Shown: positions 33,501 through 47,521, numbered from the stretch's first letter. The stretch: 64,000 bases of DNA from Drosophila pseudoobscura (GCF_009870125.1 NC_046683.1:58543869-58607868); one strand, 5' to 3'. Notes: generated by a model not told the origin, from the sequence alone. Program-made: numbers and translations.

Positions 33501-36500
33501 ACTGGAATACTTATTGTTTCAACCGAGAGCTCTTAGCTGGAGAAACAAATTTATCATTGTTAGATAATGGAATGCATGGTATTTGAATTTTGGATATTCT
33601 TTTCACAATTGGTTGGGTAAGCAGAAGATATGTATGTATGTATATAGCTGCCAAGCATCAGTGGGAGTCGGCCATGCCTGGGAACTTGTATTTTCGTTCC
33701 GGCTGGAAAATGTCGCAACTGATGCCAGTTCTCATATGCCAAAACCCTTATATAGCTCCCAAACAACAAAATCACTTATAAATCAATGTTAGCAATCCGT
33801 TCTGCAGCCACAGCCCCAGTCCCACCATATTTGCACGGCTCTCCAGGTAAAAGGCAAGCAAACAACGAAAGAAGAGCTTCAATTCGATTCGGTTCGATTC
33901 TGGTTCGTTTCTGGTTCGTTTGTGGATCGTTTCTGGTTCGTGGTTCCATCTAATGTTCAATATCCCCACCAGTTCAATGGCAATTCATTATGTTAATGGC
34001 GCTAATGGTCTGGCAAATATTGTGCCAGCAAAAAGAACAACAGCAACAGCAGGATAAACTTTTTGTCAGCACAAACAAAAAAGACGAAGGTAATCGAAAA
34101 ACACAACAAAAAATTGATAAGCGAAGCAAATTAATGAGGGGAGAACTGCCAATGCGACCTTCTCGCTGCTCGCTGCTTGCTGCTAGCTGCTCGCCCTCCA
34201 GCCCCTCCAGGCGGCGACATGTGTAAATGGAGTGGAGATAGGAATACTTTATGAGCGAATCGGGAAGATATATTGAACAGAAGGTGAGGCAGTGCTCTTC
34301 TATTCGGCACACAAATCTTTTCTGTTTCGGTTGCTGTTCAGAACTTTACTTCGGCGAGCCGAGGAAGAACGCAGAGCCCTGCCCTTTACTTAATGTACAT
34401 GGGGGTACCTTGATTGGGAAGCCTAGCGAGTCAGAGAGGAGCGGGAGTGGGAGTGATTCTCATGCATATTCATTCATTAAGCGGGCAACAACACAGAACA
34501 GCTGCTAGCATTTTGCATTAATCCTCTCATCTCTCACTCGCTTGCCATTCCCATTCCCACGCCAGGTATTTACGGTAAATATAGTTGGCCTCTCACGCTC
34601 ACACCCTCGCGTACAAGCCCCACTCCCTGCTTCTCCTTATGCATTTGTATATTTTTAGAAGCAGAGAAACATTAATGCTGCCATGTGTTTTTCCGCCGCT
34701 CTTCTGCTCTTCACTGCCAAGGTGTGTGCTCTATAAGGTGTTGCAGTCTCGAGCTCTATGCTCACGTCTGCATTTGCATGCTCTAGTGCCATCGCGATCT
34801 GCCTTCTGCTCCAAGTGTCTGCCCGCTCGTACTGGCTCACCCTCTATTTAATGTGCCTTGTTTTTGTTGGCTTTTTGGTCTCTGCTGTTTTTTGTTTACG
34901 CATCATCATCTTTTGGTATTTTGTATACTGTTTGCATTTCATTTGACGCGTTGAGGTGTTTTTCGAAAGGAAATTTGCATTGGAAACGAATTCATTAGCA
35001 AATAGAAGAGGGTGGGGCGAGATAAATAAGTGGTGCGTGTGTAGGTGTGATACAGATAGAGGAATGCGCCTTCCAACAAAAATTCGGACCCTGACAGTGA
35101 ACATGAGCAAACATGCACAAACGTGAGCCCTGAAAGCTTTTCGTTAGCCCACGGGCAGAAAGAGGGAAAGATAAGCAGAACAACTGTTCATTCAACTCGT
35201 TTTAAATGCAGAGGCGATTAGTCGACTCGGGGATACACTGACATTAGAGTGTTTACAGTAGAGATTTCCCAGTGCAGTACATAAATGGCCCAAGGGCCAA
35301 TCTATGAATAACCCAAGTCCATCAAAAACAACAACAAAAAGAGATAGAACAAATATAGAAAGAGATATGTACTAAATAACATTCATAATTGATGCGAGCT
35401 GTAAAGAAAACTGGCATCCCGGCAGCTGGGCACAAGGAGCCGAAATTTGTTTAGCCCATAAATGTCCTAAGACAAAAATCCAACAAAGAGCCAAAAATCG
35501 AAACACACAAAACCCAAAAGCCCCAAAATGCCAGACAGAACAAACACTCAAACTCGTACTCGTACGAGCACTTGTCGGATGAAATATGAGACCAGAATAT
35601 GGCATGGCCGATATATTGAGGGCAATAGAGCCGAAAATGGAGAGCATCCTAATAAAACTCAAGCAAAACCGGCAATGGCGGGGCTCCCAGAGGGCAGAGG
35701 TAAATTCTGGCAGCAACATCAGATTTATTTTGAAACAGAAGAAGCCGTTTACGGGAGCACAAAGCATCGGACGGACTTTAAGGCAGCTAACTGGGTAAAC
35801 AAAATGACAAAATGACTTACTAATTTGTGACATGATCCAAGTTAACCAAACCAAGCGGAGAAATGCCAACATCCGCTGCCCTACCTTAACCAGATGCTAT
35901 CTCTGGCTTCCTTTTTCACTGCCCACCCCTTCATTCTCCCCTGTTTATGGCCCTGGTGGTCCATAGCCTTCATTGTTGTTCATGTGCTTTGAAACAACAG
36001 CCCAGGAGAAGTGATCAACTATCAAATACTCAGTACTCTTTTCAATGCTTCTTCCCCTCCAATGGATTTTACTTGGGTTAAAGAAAGTATTCCGGAAACC
36101 ATTTTCAAAGTAACTATGCTCTATATTCGACTTAAGATTGTATTAAGATTGAGATGATTTAAGACTCAGGGAGCTCCACCGCATTTCCATCAGGCTGTCA
36201 TAGCTCTCCCTTCCACTTGGGTTGCTGGGTACATCCCTTAGCCCTTTCTCTTCTCTTCTCTTACTCTCTTCTGCTCTGTTTTGTTCGCTTGCCTTCTTTA
36301 CTAGCTGTTGTTCCGTTTGCCGTTGGTTTTTTGTTTATTTTAAGTCCATTATCCGTTACTCTTTATCCCTTCTCCCTTGTGCGTTACGTTGCGTTGCGTT
36401 GCCAGTATACCCGTGTACTCCCCATCTACCTCCAGTGCCCCCAGTGCCTCCTTGTGGCTTGTAGCTCTTAGCCCCCTTGGCTCCTAGCTTCCAGGCCAAT

Positions 36501-38310
36501 ACGACTTGGTGACGTTAGCCCTCTCTGATCCCTCAGATATTTCCATGCCCTTTTGCATATTTACTATGTGGTTCACTCAGAGTCATCCCTGACCCGGCTC
36601 CTGCTTAACCCCTTGCATTGTTTGTGTCTTGCTTGCAATTTCATTAGACGCCCCTTGCCACATCATACCATCCGTTTTTTTGGGGCATCCTGGTGTCCAT
36701 CTGATGCTCTCCGAGAGAGGGGCTGCTCACTGGGCAATGTCAAGTGCTGATTTGGCAGACGGCCAGGCCACGCCAGGACGAGACCTTCGCCTTCAATGTC
36801 CTGGCCTGGCCTGGCCTGGCCCTCACATGTGGCAAGGTTGCCCTCTAAACATTGATTTTGATGAGCTTTGTGGCCCATAAAACTACACACGCCAGCTGTC
36901 ACTTGTAGGCCACTGAATGGGGAAATCTGTGAAATGACAGAATCTTAAATGGAGTTGATTCCAAGAAGCAAAGTGTGGTGCATAAATAGGGTTTTCAAAG
37001 GGGTAGCAGCTCCATAAAAGGTTTCTTTGCAAACATAGGACTTTATTACAGATCAGTTATGCACCACGGGATGGCTATAGGAATCAAAACTAACACGTGA
37101 ATCCACAAAAATCAATTCCATCCAACTATAATGATTGACTGATTGAAGCACTAAGCCTATTAAATTAAGGCTTAATTGAGAATTCATTTCTAAATTGTCT
37201 AAAACACTGTCTATATAGAAAATAAAATCAAATATGTTGCCTACTTTTAGGGAGATTCCTCTCTCAAGACTTTCTTCAACACTTAAGAGACCATTCAAGA
37301 GACCATATTCCATTTTATATTCATAGTCTCCTTTCATTAAGGAAGTATGGACTCCGCCTATCTAGGAAACCCTCAAGAATTTCCATTTTCCACTTAGTTT
37401 TCAACAGCTTTTCAAGTACTTTGCCACTTGATCTCCCTGGCTTGCATTGTTTTTAGGCACTCAATGATTTTAAATATTCTTTTCCTTTCGTTTTTTTCCA
37501 GTTCACTAAACTGCCGCGCACAGACAGATACTCGCACGCACACATACACTCGAAGAGAATTGCATTCGAAGCGAAAAGTCGAAAATTTCGATGCGAATTT
37601 CGTTTTGAATGCATTTTGTCGATGCTCGATGTCGATGTCGGACAGCACATAAAGCACGAAGTTTATGATTGTTTATATGTATGCACATATGGGTGTAGAT
37701 ATATGTTTGTATATATATCTACAGATACTTGTACAGATATGCAGATACTTGGGCATATATTTGTTGATATATATACTGATTTTTCGTTGTGTATTTGTGC
37801 AAAATATTTTCATGGACAATCGCCGAGTAAACAGAAAATCATTTTCAGTTTTCAGTTCATTGTTCGGAAAATGCTGTGCTCTTTTCTGTTTAAATTGGCA
37901 ACCGGAAAAGCCGCAGCGAAATAATTGTTATACTCGCAACATCAGAAGGGAAGGGAAAGGTGGCGGGGAAAGTCCCTCGATTGCCCCCTTCTCCCACCCG
38001 GTGGCTGTGCAGTGGCCCATAAAGAAGAGTAGTACTATACTCGTTTTTGAGACAAAAGTAAAGTAATTGAGTTGAACTTGAATTCTTTCCCTTTTCGAGC
38101 GAGGCAACAAAGTACGGTATGTCACGGGGTTCAAGGACTCCTCCCCCTTCTGAGAGTCAGTATCTAGGTGGTTCCATCTCATGTGTCAAAGGGATGGCCC
38201 AGAGAATTAAGCCAGATCCAGAACCAGAACGCTCTCGGATTAGAAAAATGAAAGGCATCATCAGCAGCAGAAGCAGCAACAGCAGCAAACATATTGAACC
38301 TAGTGCTTAC
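30551..38310 (-). other. Long 5' intron of Ac78C, no gene recognised
   Basis: 7.8 kb without convincing coding sequence. It holds GA tracts (31227-31248, 31435-31455), a TACCCT...AGGGTA element (32468-32484), TGGTTCG-type repeats (33890-33945), a CCTGG repeat (36799-36822) and A/T-rich spacers. ORFs such as 31628-32119 and 35372-35872 on the minus strand lack codon bias and recognisable domains. Enhancers are likely in an intron of this size, but none can be named. Confidence 0.6.
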
Positions 38311-38378
38311 CCTCTGTAAGGAGTGGGAGGCGGATTCTGGTCCTGTTCGTAGAAGTTTCCATTGAATGCGTGCGTGGA
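38311..38378 (-). other. Ac78C: Candidate upstream exon of Ac78C (68 nt)
   Basis: A strong acceptor (tcctcttttgtttgcag) precedes and a good donor (AGAGG|GTAAGC) follows. The exon reads STHAFNGNFYEQDQNPPPTPYRG in one open frame and ends in phase 2. The 16 nt before the Ac78C ATG complete that codon and stay open (QTHTA) into MSSTEGG. It starts in phase 0, matching the donor of the candidate first coding exon at 52377-52511. It could instead be a noncoding 5' UTR exon; another frame contains a short upstream ORF. Confidence 0.6.
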
Positions 38379-41300
38379 CTGCAAACAAAAGAGGATTCCA
38401 CTAATCAGGACTCCAGAAAGATAGTTCGGGGCAGAGCAGAGACAGCAGAGACGGCCACTGGGCAGTAAGCAGTCAGCGGGAGAGCAGAGCCAAGGAAAAC
38501 AATTCCATGAATAAATTAACACGCTCAACAGCTGATTGGATTTGGCTTTTAAAGGATCAAAATACGATATATGTATTCCCAGTTCCCCGTACGCATATTC
38601 AATTACTAATTAAAGATGCCCCTCAGATATATACAGCATCTGTGGATACATTTGAATAGATAAATATTTGGATAAATGTCTGGCAATAAAATTGAATAGT
38701 AAGCAGAGATTGGTATACCCTTTTGACAGCTCGAGAGATGTAGTATAGGACTATTTCCAGACAAATTCTCTTTAAATGTTCCATCAGAGAAGGGTAACAA
38801 ACATGGGATATGGGTTTGACCTGACAAAGTGCCTTCCGCACTTAGCATACCCCTTAGAGAGGGTATCCCCAATGCTGGACATGGATATCTAATGAATTGA
38901 TGCCGGAGTAAATATGCTCAAAGCATTGCCTTAATGACATTCTGGCTAATTAGTAACGTGTTCACACAAATTAGGCATAGATTAGATGGAATACCAGTCG
39001 ATAGAGAATGTCAAAGGTACACACCAACAGCGACGTGTTATAGACAGACACAAAGACACAAACATACAAAGCATATTCCAACAGCAATTCAATTTCACTT
39101 AAATTGCGAAATGTAAACTCACTTTCCGGCCCAAAAACTTTTGCTCCACAAAAAGGACCTTCTTGGAAATTTACCCAAGACTTGTACAACTTATTTTTTG
39201 TTGACCTAAACTAAATTATATTTTAATTTGCCTTTGAGCCATTAAATTTCTAAAAATATGCGTTCATCCACAGACCGAAAGTACAATTATAAACTACCTG
39301 TAATCCAGAAAGTTTTGTTCCGATCTTGGGAAACTTTTTGCGGCCATCTTTTGGCATTTAGTTGCCCAAAAGTTTTTCTTAGTAAAACAGAATTTATGGA
39401 ACCTGACTCTTCGCCGTGAGGTTGAGAGTAGACCATAAGGTCCATAAGCCTGATGAGCCAGCATAAATCCCCTTTTAATACCAGGCACCAGCGAACAGGA
39501 CCAAGCACAGCAAGAGCAGAGCCTATGAGCCACAAAAGTCATGCGGAATAGGAAGTACAGCCTACAACAGGAAGAGGCAGAAACTCCAGGAGAAAGCCCC
39601 TCTCTCTCTCTCTCTCTTACGAATGCTTCATAAACTTTTGTGTTTAACTAATTGCTGGGCTCGCACCACACACCACACCACACCGCAGCACTCTCCACTA
39701 CCACAGGAGTCTCCCTGTATTCCTGTATTCCTGTGGAATGTGGAAACGCATGCAATTTTCATGCTCTGACACTAACCACACGAATGAGCACTGGAATGAG
39801 CGCTGTAGCGGGGTGGTGGTGCTGTGTGTTACTGCCAAACAAATTTACTATCTCATTACGTATACTTAATAATTCACAAAAATTCATATATTACGCATAC
39901 GCCACGTAGCAAAGCGTAGCGTTGCGGAAATGTAAATTAACCAAAAGCCAACAGTGCACTGCACTCTGCCCTCCCCTTCGTTCCTCTCTCTCTCTCTCTC
40001 ACTGACAGCAGAACCACAGGGGGGTGGGGGCGTGTTTAGAAGGGGATATAAGCAGAGGAAAAAAAAGTGAGGAATAAACTAAAATTAAAGTAGAAAGAGA
40101 AGTCAAATGGAGCGCAGGAAAAGCTTCAGTGGCTTTTTGTGTAGTAGTGGAGCCTTTCCACCCCACCCCATTGCCAGAACACTACAACCTCTCCCCTTTG
40201 GACATAGATGTCTAATATGATTAAATAATTAAGTTATTTGTTCGGATTTTGATGAAATTTGAATCGGATTTGAATGAAATGAAATACATTTTTTAATAGT
40301 AAATGAGCCTTTGGTACTCCAGCCCCCAAAGAGCTCCCTACTTTATATTTTCTGATTCTTCTTTTCGATTATTCAGCCAATGCGCTATGAAAGTATGTAT
40401 GTATATATGAAACTATAAAGGTTCCTCTGGCACATATGAACAGACAGACAGGATGAATCCACAGACATCCTATCGACATATTTCGTGTACTTAGTTTTCC
40501 TCTATCCAAATCGCTCTACCCTCTGGTATGGAAAGTATGGAAAATGAGAATTTACTTTTTTTAATTTTTACATACCTGCGCGTGGGACGGGAAGGAATAC
40601 TACTTGAAGTAATACTAAAAACTGATTGGTGTTTTCTTAGGAAAATTGTAGCTCCTTCTTTTCTCAGGCTTTTCTCAGGCTTTTTCCACCTTCTTGTCTC
40701 TCACTTTTCTCTCTACGAGTTCGGTCTTTCTTTCTCTCTGATTACAATGTTTGTTGTCGTCGCTTTGTTGCTCTTCTGCTGATGATAATTTATTTGATAA
40801 TTTCGTATGCATTAAAGAACAACATCTGAGGAATGTTTTCACGGTGTTTTTTGTTCGTTTTCGTTTTTCTTTTGTTTTCCCCTATGAACTTTTGAACTTT
40901 AAACGTTTTCTTTTGCTTTTCTTTTCTTCATTTCCTTTTTTCCCGTTGCATGTTAAATGAAATCCCCGTTTAAGGGAGAAATATTTTAAATAATTATTGT
41001 AAATTTTATTTTTTACATCGCCAGTCGCTGACTCTGACTCTGCCTCTGCCTTTCCTCCTTCTGCTTCTGCTCCTTCGAATCCCTTTCACTGGCATTTTAT
41101 TTTCTTTATAAAGGAAAAGGTCCTGGCAAATAAACTGTGTAAAAACTTTCTTTTTCCACACACACACACACACACGAACAGTGGCAAAGGGAAAATTCAA
41201 ATTAAACACAGATTTGTTGTTGTCCCGCCCTCGTTGCTCCGAGTCAGATTTTCAGTTGGTTGACGGTTCCCTTTTTTTATGCAGAAGGGTCTTTAAAACG

Positions 41301-44300
41301 TGATAGCCACAAAAACACAAAAACACAAAAAAAGGAACGGGGAAAAGGAAAAGCATCTGACAAAGTTTCGTGGTGGAAAATGGAAAATGGGTATATGACT
41401 GAAGTGTTACGAAGCGGAAGAAGACTTTAGAAACTGGAAAGAACTTCCATACGTATAGTAACAGCAATGTCTCACAGATAATTTCAATAAAATCTGGTTC
41501 AGAACATTCAAAATGAATGCTAGAATCCATATAGACCTTCATTTGATTTGTAGTCCTATAAATATTGGAAATAAATGCACATTTCTTCAATGAAAAATGG
41601 CAAATACTAGTCTTGGCCATAAAATTTTTCTTAAAACATTGAATTTATATTGATGGTTCGATATGTGTACTACTTTTGGTATGATTAACAAAAGCATAAA
41701 CAAAAGATCACCTCTGATTCATTCATACAATTTTTCTTGTATTCATTGGAGGCTCTTCAATGATTTTTTTCATAGGTTTTTATGGGCATCAATTAAATGC
41801 GGAATGCAACCAATAATTTGCGCTGTTTTCATTAAATATTTAAGCAGAAACATTCCCCTGATAGATGATAGATTTCACGTGGCGTATACGCAAAAAAAGA
41901 AATTTGAAAAGCGGTTCCCAGTAATTGGCGAAAGGCAATTGGGCGCTGCAAATCAAAGCTGCAAACAAATCAAATTAATTTGTTGCTTTTATTACTTTGA
42001 CCCACTGAAAAAGGTAAGGGGGGTGGGGTGGTGTTGGGGGGGTGCGGGGGGGGGGGGGGGTAGAATGGAGGACAGGATATACGGAAGGATACTAAGGACA
42101 GAGCGTGTCAAGACTGACACCAAATGCTTGCCAATTTGCATACAAAATGGGCGGCAAATTGGCAAAACAAAACAGAAATTGCTCTGCCATTCCATAGGTG
42201 GAGTGGAGTCGAATAGGAATTGTATCACATAAAAAACAAGAAGCAAACAAAATGATTGAGAGCCATAAGCACACGCCATCGAGTCATCAATAGGACCTGC
42301 CCTATGCCACATGCCCACTGCCTCCTACCCTGCCCTGCCCTGCCCCGCCCTGATGTATCCTTCCTGAAATCCATGCTCCCAATCCTCGCAGGTCCTGTCC
42401 GCCTCCACCTCTGCCTCTGCCTGCCCTCCATCAACTGAAATCCCAATCAGTCAACGGCTTTGAAGCACAAATCAGCGCCCAGCGAAAGTCAAATTAGAAA
42501 AACAGAAGAATACTCGTAATAAAAGCGAAAACAAAATCAAATACCAAAAGAAAATCCTGTGGATGAGCTCACCGACAGGAGTATACTCTACTTTTCGAAG
42601 GAGACGAAGGATCTCTTTCAATTAGAAGACATATGTATATGATAAAACAATCTTTCTTCTGGCCGCAATGTTTATTCTTTTATGATGATTTTTAGTCAAT
42701 AGCTAGATAATATCTTTATACATGACTCTACCAAAATAAAGCTTCGTATCTTGAAATTTACGAATTCCACAAAGTTTTCTCAAGTTTCTGGTAAGAAAAT
42801 TTTTGAGTTTTTGTGGCTATTGCAGAAGTATTAAATCTAGCTTTAATAGCGGCCAAAGTCTATGGAAACGGATCTGTGTATTCTAGGATCTTTATACTTT
42901 AGAGTGCGACAACCTCTTTTCCCTTTTCATGTTTTCAATAAAGGGAGTGGGTCCTTTATTGAACCTACCCTATTAAATACCCTTTCGATTACCGGCTATA
43001 GGAAACAAAACAAAAAATAATTCTCGGGTAAATGAAGCGCAAAATTAGAAAATAATAAAAACATAAGAGTGAAAAAAAAAGAGATACAACGGAATATATA
43101 TGTACATACATATGTATCTATAGAAAATACATTGAAATAATAAGAATAATACTAACAAAAACAAATACACGCCATTATAGATATAGATATATGTATACTC
43201 GAAGGAGGTTATAAAGCCTTTGCTGATGATTATGTTGCTGCCACTGCCACTGCCACTGCCACTGAGGCCACACCACTGTTGCTGCTCGCCGCTGCTGCCA
43301 CTTGAGCCGGAAGCGTGTTCGGCGCTGAGGCGCAGGAACAACAATGAATCAGGGATTCAAGGATGCAGCCCCGTGAAGACAGCCAAGCGGCAAAGATAAA
43401 CCCGCATTGAAATCGCCAAATGAATGAGAGAATATCAGAGAGACAGAGAGAGACAGGCAGAAAGGGAAGGGGGTACCTTCCATTTTGCCATTGTTATTAC
43501 TGCTGTAATACGCTTTTGCGGGAGGAGATTACAATGTCTGATTACTTTGTTATTAATAAACACAAAAAGCGTGCCAAACACACGAATACACACACACACA
43601 CCATACACACACATACACGGCCATATAGACACATAATTCTTACAGAGAGGAGCATAAGGTATCGACAAGGCCGGTACCCATCAATACGTGGAATACAATG
43701 GTAGACAGAGTAAGAAAAATGAGTGAAGTAAAGAGGAAAATTACTCCTAAGGTCCATTAAATTCCAATTAATAGGCCGAAATGGAACCCATTATGAAAGT
43801 GACTTGAGAGATCCTTGGAAATGGATTGAAATGGTTTTAAAATGATTTAAAATCATTCATAAAAACTACCACAAGCTGTAGATCTGCGGGTCTTTGAGCT
43901 TCTTTTTTTCTCTAAAATATTAGAAAAGAAAATATATCAGAATATCAAAAATAATCACTTAAGATTCCTTCGGAAGGTTTGCATTTTAAAAGAGATACAT
44001 AGATGCACACCCATTAGTGATACCTAATTCTAGTATACCTCTGTCGAAACCAATTCAATGCCGCGAACAATGAAATTCCCCGTTTATTAAATGTCCCCCG
44101 ATGAAACCCTGCAACCACCCAACCCAACCACTGACTCTTTCGCCCATCCTGCCACTGGCGTCCCCCTGCCACCGGCAGAGTTCACTCCGCAACGCGTTTA
44201 TTTTATCATTTTTGTGCTTTGTTAGTGAAAACGTTTTATTAATAAACTTTTGTGTTCTGTTCTGTTCTGTTGTGGGCCGCCGACAACAAAGTGACAAAAC

Positions 44301-45364
44301 GCCAGAGCAACAGAGCAACAAATGCCAAACAGCAGCCTAGAGAGTTTTTCCCTTTTGAGGGGGGAAAACTGAAAATGCAGTTGATTTTGCATATGTGTGT
44401 GATTGTGTGTGTGAATAAAGAATGGAAATCCCATGGAATTTGCTAAGTCAACATTTTGTTGTCTTTTGGTTTGAAAAAGGGGGAATGACGGTTGCAAAAT
44501 ACTCGTACACGAAGCAACGACACAGATTTTATTTTCGTTGTTCAGCAAATATGTATACAAATATGCTGCCAAATTAATTTAATTTTAATTGTTAAAATTT
44601 AAGACACAGGAGAGGCTGAAGAGCAGGCTGTTTTTGTGGCTAAATCGAGTGTGTAAAATTTTTTGTTTGTTGATGCTTTCTTTTTGCCCTCCTTCATAAA
44701 TCGTTTATTGGCTAACAGTTGTTGATGGCCACGTTTTATCAATTTGCTGCCCAATTTTAATGCGCTTTTAATTCATATTTAATTTTGATTTATTCGAGTG
44801 GTTACCTCTCGAAGGCAAGAGCCTCTATTGCTTACATATACAAGACTTTATCTTAGGAGTCTTTTTTGCGGAGCGGGGGAGGGGGAGTTACATGCTTTAT
44901 GGTAATTTTGATTTATATTTTCGTGAGATTTATGGTTGTTTCATTTTTGGTGGGGGGGTAAAATATTAAAGGTTAGTCTCCAACTTTGTTTTGGCAGTCC
45001 ACTTTAGTCGTGTTTTTTTTTATAAATGTTTTATAAAATAAGTAATCTCTGATTCTCCGCAATTATTAATTAATTCATTAATTCAATGGTTCATAAATTT
45101 GTAAACGTTGAAAGCTTACATTTTTCGAATTTGTTATTATTTTTGTTATAATATCTTTTTTTTTTAATCTCTTGTATTTTTGTAGTTAACTTTTCTGTTT
45201 TTACATCAATTGTTTATAATTTCCGGAACAATCTAAGAACAGTTTAAAATCTAACATAATTAATGTCACTATTCTATTATTTAATTAAAAGCTCTAATCC
45301 TCTTTATTAAAACTTTAATTCTGTACCGATTTTCGCGATCACATTTTCAATTTCTGATGCTCAC
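38379..45364 (-). other. Long 5' intron of Ac78C, continued
   Basis: 7 kb of noncoding sequence. Seen: a CATACCCCTTAGAGAGGGTAT hairpin element (38846 on), ATTACGYATACGCC-type motifs (39855-39865, 39890-39903, 41881-41893), a CT run (39600-39618), a CA run (41159-41176), a G15 run (42046-42060), CA-rich sequence (43588-43618), a CTGCCA repeat (43238-43262) and A/T-rich sequence (44560-45360). No coding exon was recognised. Confidence 0.6.
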
Positions 45365-45599
45365 CTTTGGAATACTTTCACTTGCTTTATCACTAGGTTT
45401 TCACGACCAAAAAAAAATCCATAGATGAAGATAAATCCTCTATGGGGATTATTTGCTGCCCTTCTGCATCCGATTGTTCACTGTTGCTCCTCGGCCGAGG
45501 AATATCTCTATCGCACCCGCCGCCTAATCGTACTGTAACATTTTCCGCTGAAGTTCTTTCGGTTTCTGTTTCGCTTTCGGCAATATTAAACCCGCAACT
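45365..45599 (-). other. Ac78C: Candidate noncoding first exon of Ac78C
   Basis: 235 nt from the inferred start at 45599 to a clean donor (CCAAAG|GTGAGC). In every frame its ATGs open only very short ORFs, so it behaves as a 5' UTR. The next acceptors on this strand are those at 38379 and 30551, both of Ac78C. A 75-codon ORF over this stretch (45393-45620) begins upstream of the inferred start site and is therefore probably not translated. Confidence 0.5.
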
Positions 45600-45632
45600 A
45601 ACAAGAGTTTTCCTCGGCACTCGGCTTATATA
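45596..45632 (-). promoter_or_regulatory. TATA + Inr core promoter, probably an Ac78C promoter
   Basis: On the minus strand TATATAAG (45632-45625) is followed by TTAGTT (45601-45596). With +1 at A45599 the TATA box starts at -33. Both elements and their spacing fit a Drosophila TATA promoter. The next downstream gene on this strand is Ac78C, so I assign it there by position. Confidence 0.55.
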
Positions 45633-46724
45633 CGATTTTCCTCGTCAAAATGTTGGACGGAAAAGCTCGGGCATGCTTTTCCATGAGCTTTTCACTCAGT
45701 CCATTCCACTTTGGACGAAGGGCCGTGCCGCCAATGTTTTGCTGGCTTTCAATTGTTTACAGGTGTTTGTTTTGGAACCGATTTTGGCCAGAATTTATGG
45801 ACCGCCAACGAACATGAATACCCGAAAATCGACTGGAGAGTGCAATGCACTACAAGGTGCTTGGGCTCACATTTTTATTTGAATTCTTGTGCTTGGGGCT
45901 TCGTCCCCTGAGGGAAATCAGTCGTCGGAGTCGTCAGAGTCGTCAGAGTCGTCGGAGAATGAATGAATGCAGGAACCACTTGTTGCATTGGGGATTTTTC
46001 TGCGGCGCGTACAAGTAGACAACGCTTTTCTCTCGCTCTCCCTTGTGGTGATTGTTGAATTATTCATAAGCAATTCAACAACAACAACAGCAACACGACC
46101 AAGAAAACGAGGAGAAACATAAAAATCCCATTTATATTTAGGCTTAAAACAAACACCATTACAGCACACCGCAGAAACACTGAAAAACCGAGTGGAAATA
46201 ACATTTAAAACTTTTCAAATATTTATACGGCCAATTGGAAATTGTTGAATTATTGAACTCTGGCTCAGAAATTGACGGGCAACGGGGGACGGGTGAAGGG
46301 GGAAAAGGAAAACTTTCCCCAAGATTGGTTAATGAAAATGTATGCCAACAGGCAACACGTAAAGAAAACAATAAAAGCCCTCAGCCACAACCGGCAACAA
46401 ATCAATTGCGGGGACGGTAAATGGACGTGGAGGTGAAGATGGAGGCCATGTCCTCAGAAGGACAACAACAATGTCTCCCTGTCTCCCTGTCTCCTGTTCT
46501 CTGTGAAAACATTTTTCTAATTTCCTGTCATCAATACAAATGAAATGTTCTGCACGGCAGCAACATCGATTAGTCCGTTTTCAAACGAAGGGTACAGCAG
46601 TTGGTTGGACAGGAATTTGTATATATATATTTTATAAAATTAAACAACAGAAACAGAAATTCGTGGTGGAAACTGGGAAAAAAAAAATATCCGAGATACG
46701 ATTAGAGGGTAACGGAACGGAAGA
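45600..46724. other. Spacer between the proximal promoter and YLPP gene 1
   Basis: No gene seen. It contains a GAGTCGTCA-type repeat (45917-45957), an AACAACAAC run and A/T-rich sequence. A 146-codon plus-strand ORF (45442-45882) runs through the antisense of the promoter and first exon and is treated as chance. Confidence 0.55.
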
Positions 46725-47416
46725 CTAGAAGCGCAGACGCTTAACCGAACGATAGTGATAGCCATCGTCCAGCAGGGCGGAGGAGTCCTCTTCGTGTTCG
46801 GGAATCTCTTCGACGACTGCATTATCATCGAGGGGGGGCAGGTACTCCTTTACGGGCAGAAGATTGGGCACCACCTGGGGTGTGCGATAGTGATAGCCAT
46901 CGTCCAGGAGAACGGCCGACTCTTCGATATGTTCCAGGGCCTTCACCTCCACAGGTTCCGTGACGATCTCTGCTTCGGGTTCGGGTTCGGGTTCGGTTTG
47001 GGCTTCAGTCACCGCCTCTGTGGTGGGTGCAGCTGTGGTCTCCACAGCAATCTCCTCCTCCGTTGTGACTACGGGCGCTTCCTGGAGCTCCTCCTCCACC
47101 ACAGGGGGAAGATACTCATTGTTCACGGGCGGCAGATAGTCACGTGGTGGCTGCAGGACATGGTTCAGGGTAGCAGCATGCTCCTCCACAGGCGGCAGGT
47201 AGTCCCGACTGGGCACTGGAGGTAGCACCACGGGCGGCAGATACTCCAGCGGCAGATGGGAGACGTCGCGACGCACCACCGAGCGACAGGAGACGCCCAC
47301 AGCCAGCAGCAGCGCACAAACAATACCGAATCGAACTCCTTGCTGCAATCAATCCAAAGATCAGGCTGAGCCTTTGGGGTATCTCTGGCGATGAGTAGAG
47401 GAGTATCACTTACCAT
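46725..47416 (-). CDS. Secreted YLPP-repeat protein (cuticle/matrix-like), gene 1
   Basis: Two exons: the first contributes only the ATG (47414-47416, ATG|GTAAG), then an intron of 71 bp and exon 46725-47342. The protein is 206 aa. It starts with a signal peptide (hydrophobic ALLLAVGVSC), followed by RRDVSHL, which is shared with gene 2. Five (E/D)YLPP motifs lie at intervals, with an acidic Glu/Thr/Pro centre (TEPEPEPE). Two DDGYHYR blocks occur, the last at the C-terminus (GYHYRSVKRLRF). Such repeats are typical of insect cuticular or extracellular matrix proteins, but I do not recognise the exact gene or a structural domain. A TATA box lies about 105 bp upstream. If the exon at 52377-52511 belongs to Ac78C, this gene is nested in an Ac78C intron on the same strand. 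Confidence 0.88.
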
Positions 47417-47521
47417 TTTGATTGTATATTTTTCTGTCTTGTATCTGGTTCTGACCTGCTCAATCTGTTGGGCGTTGGGTTGCTCTGCTCGTATTGCTGT
47501 CTGCTGTTGAAATCGCTTAAC

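Noticed and set aside
39119..39189. Possible minus-strand exon ending GGAAA|GTGAGT
   Set aside because: No good acceptor or ATG, and phase does not fit the known downstream exons.
41663..42232. Plus-strand ORF of 189 codons
   Set aside because: Passes through G-runs and A/T-rich DNA with random codon use and no recognisable domain.
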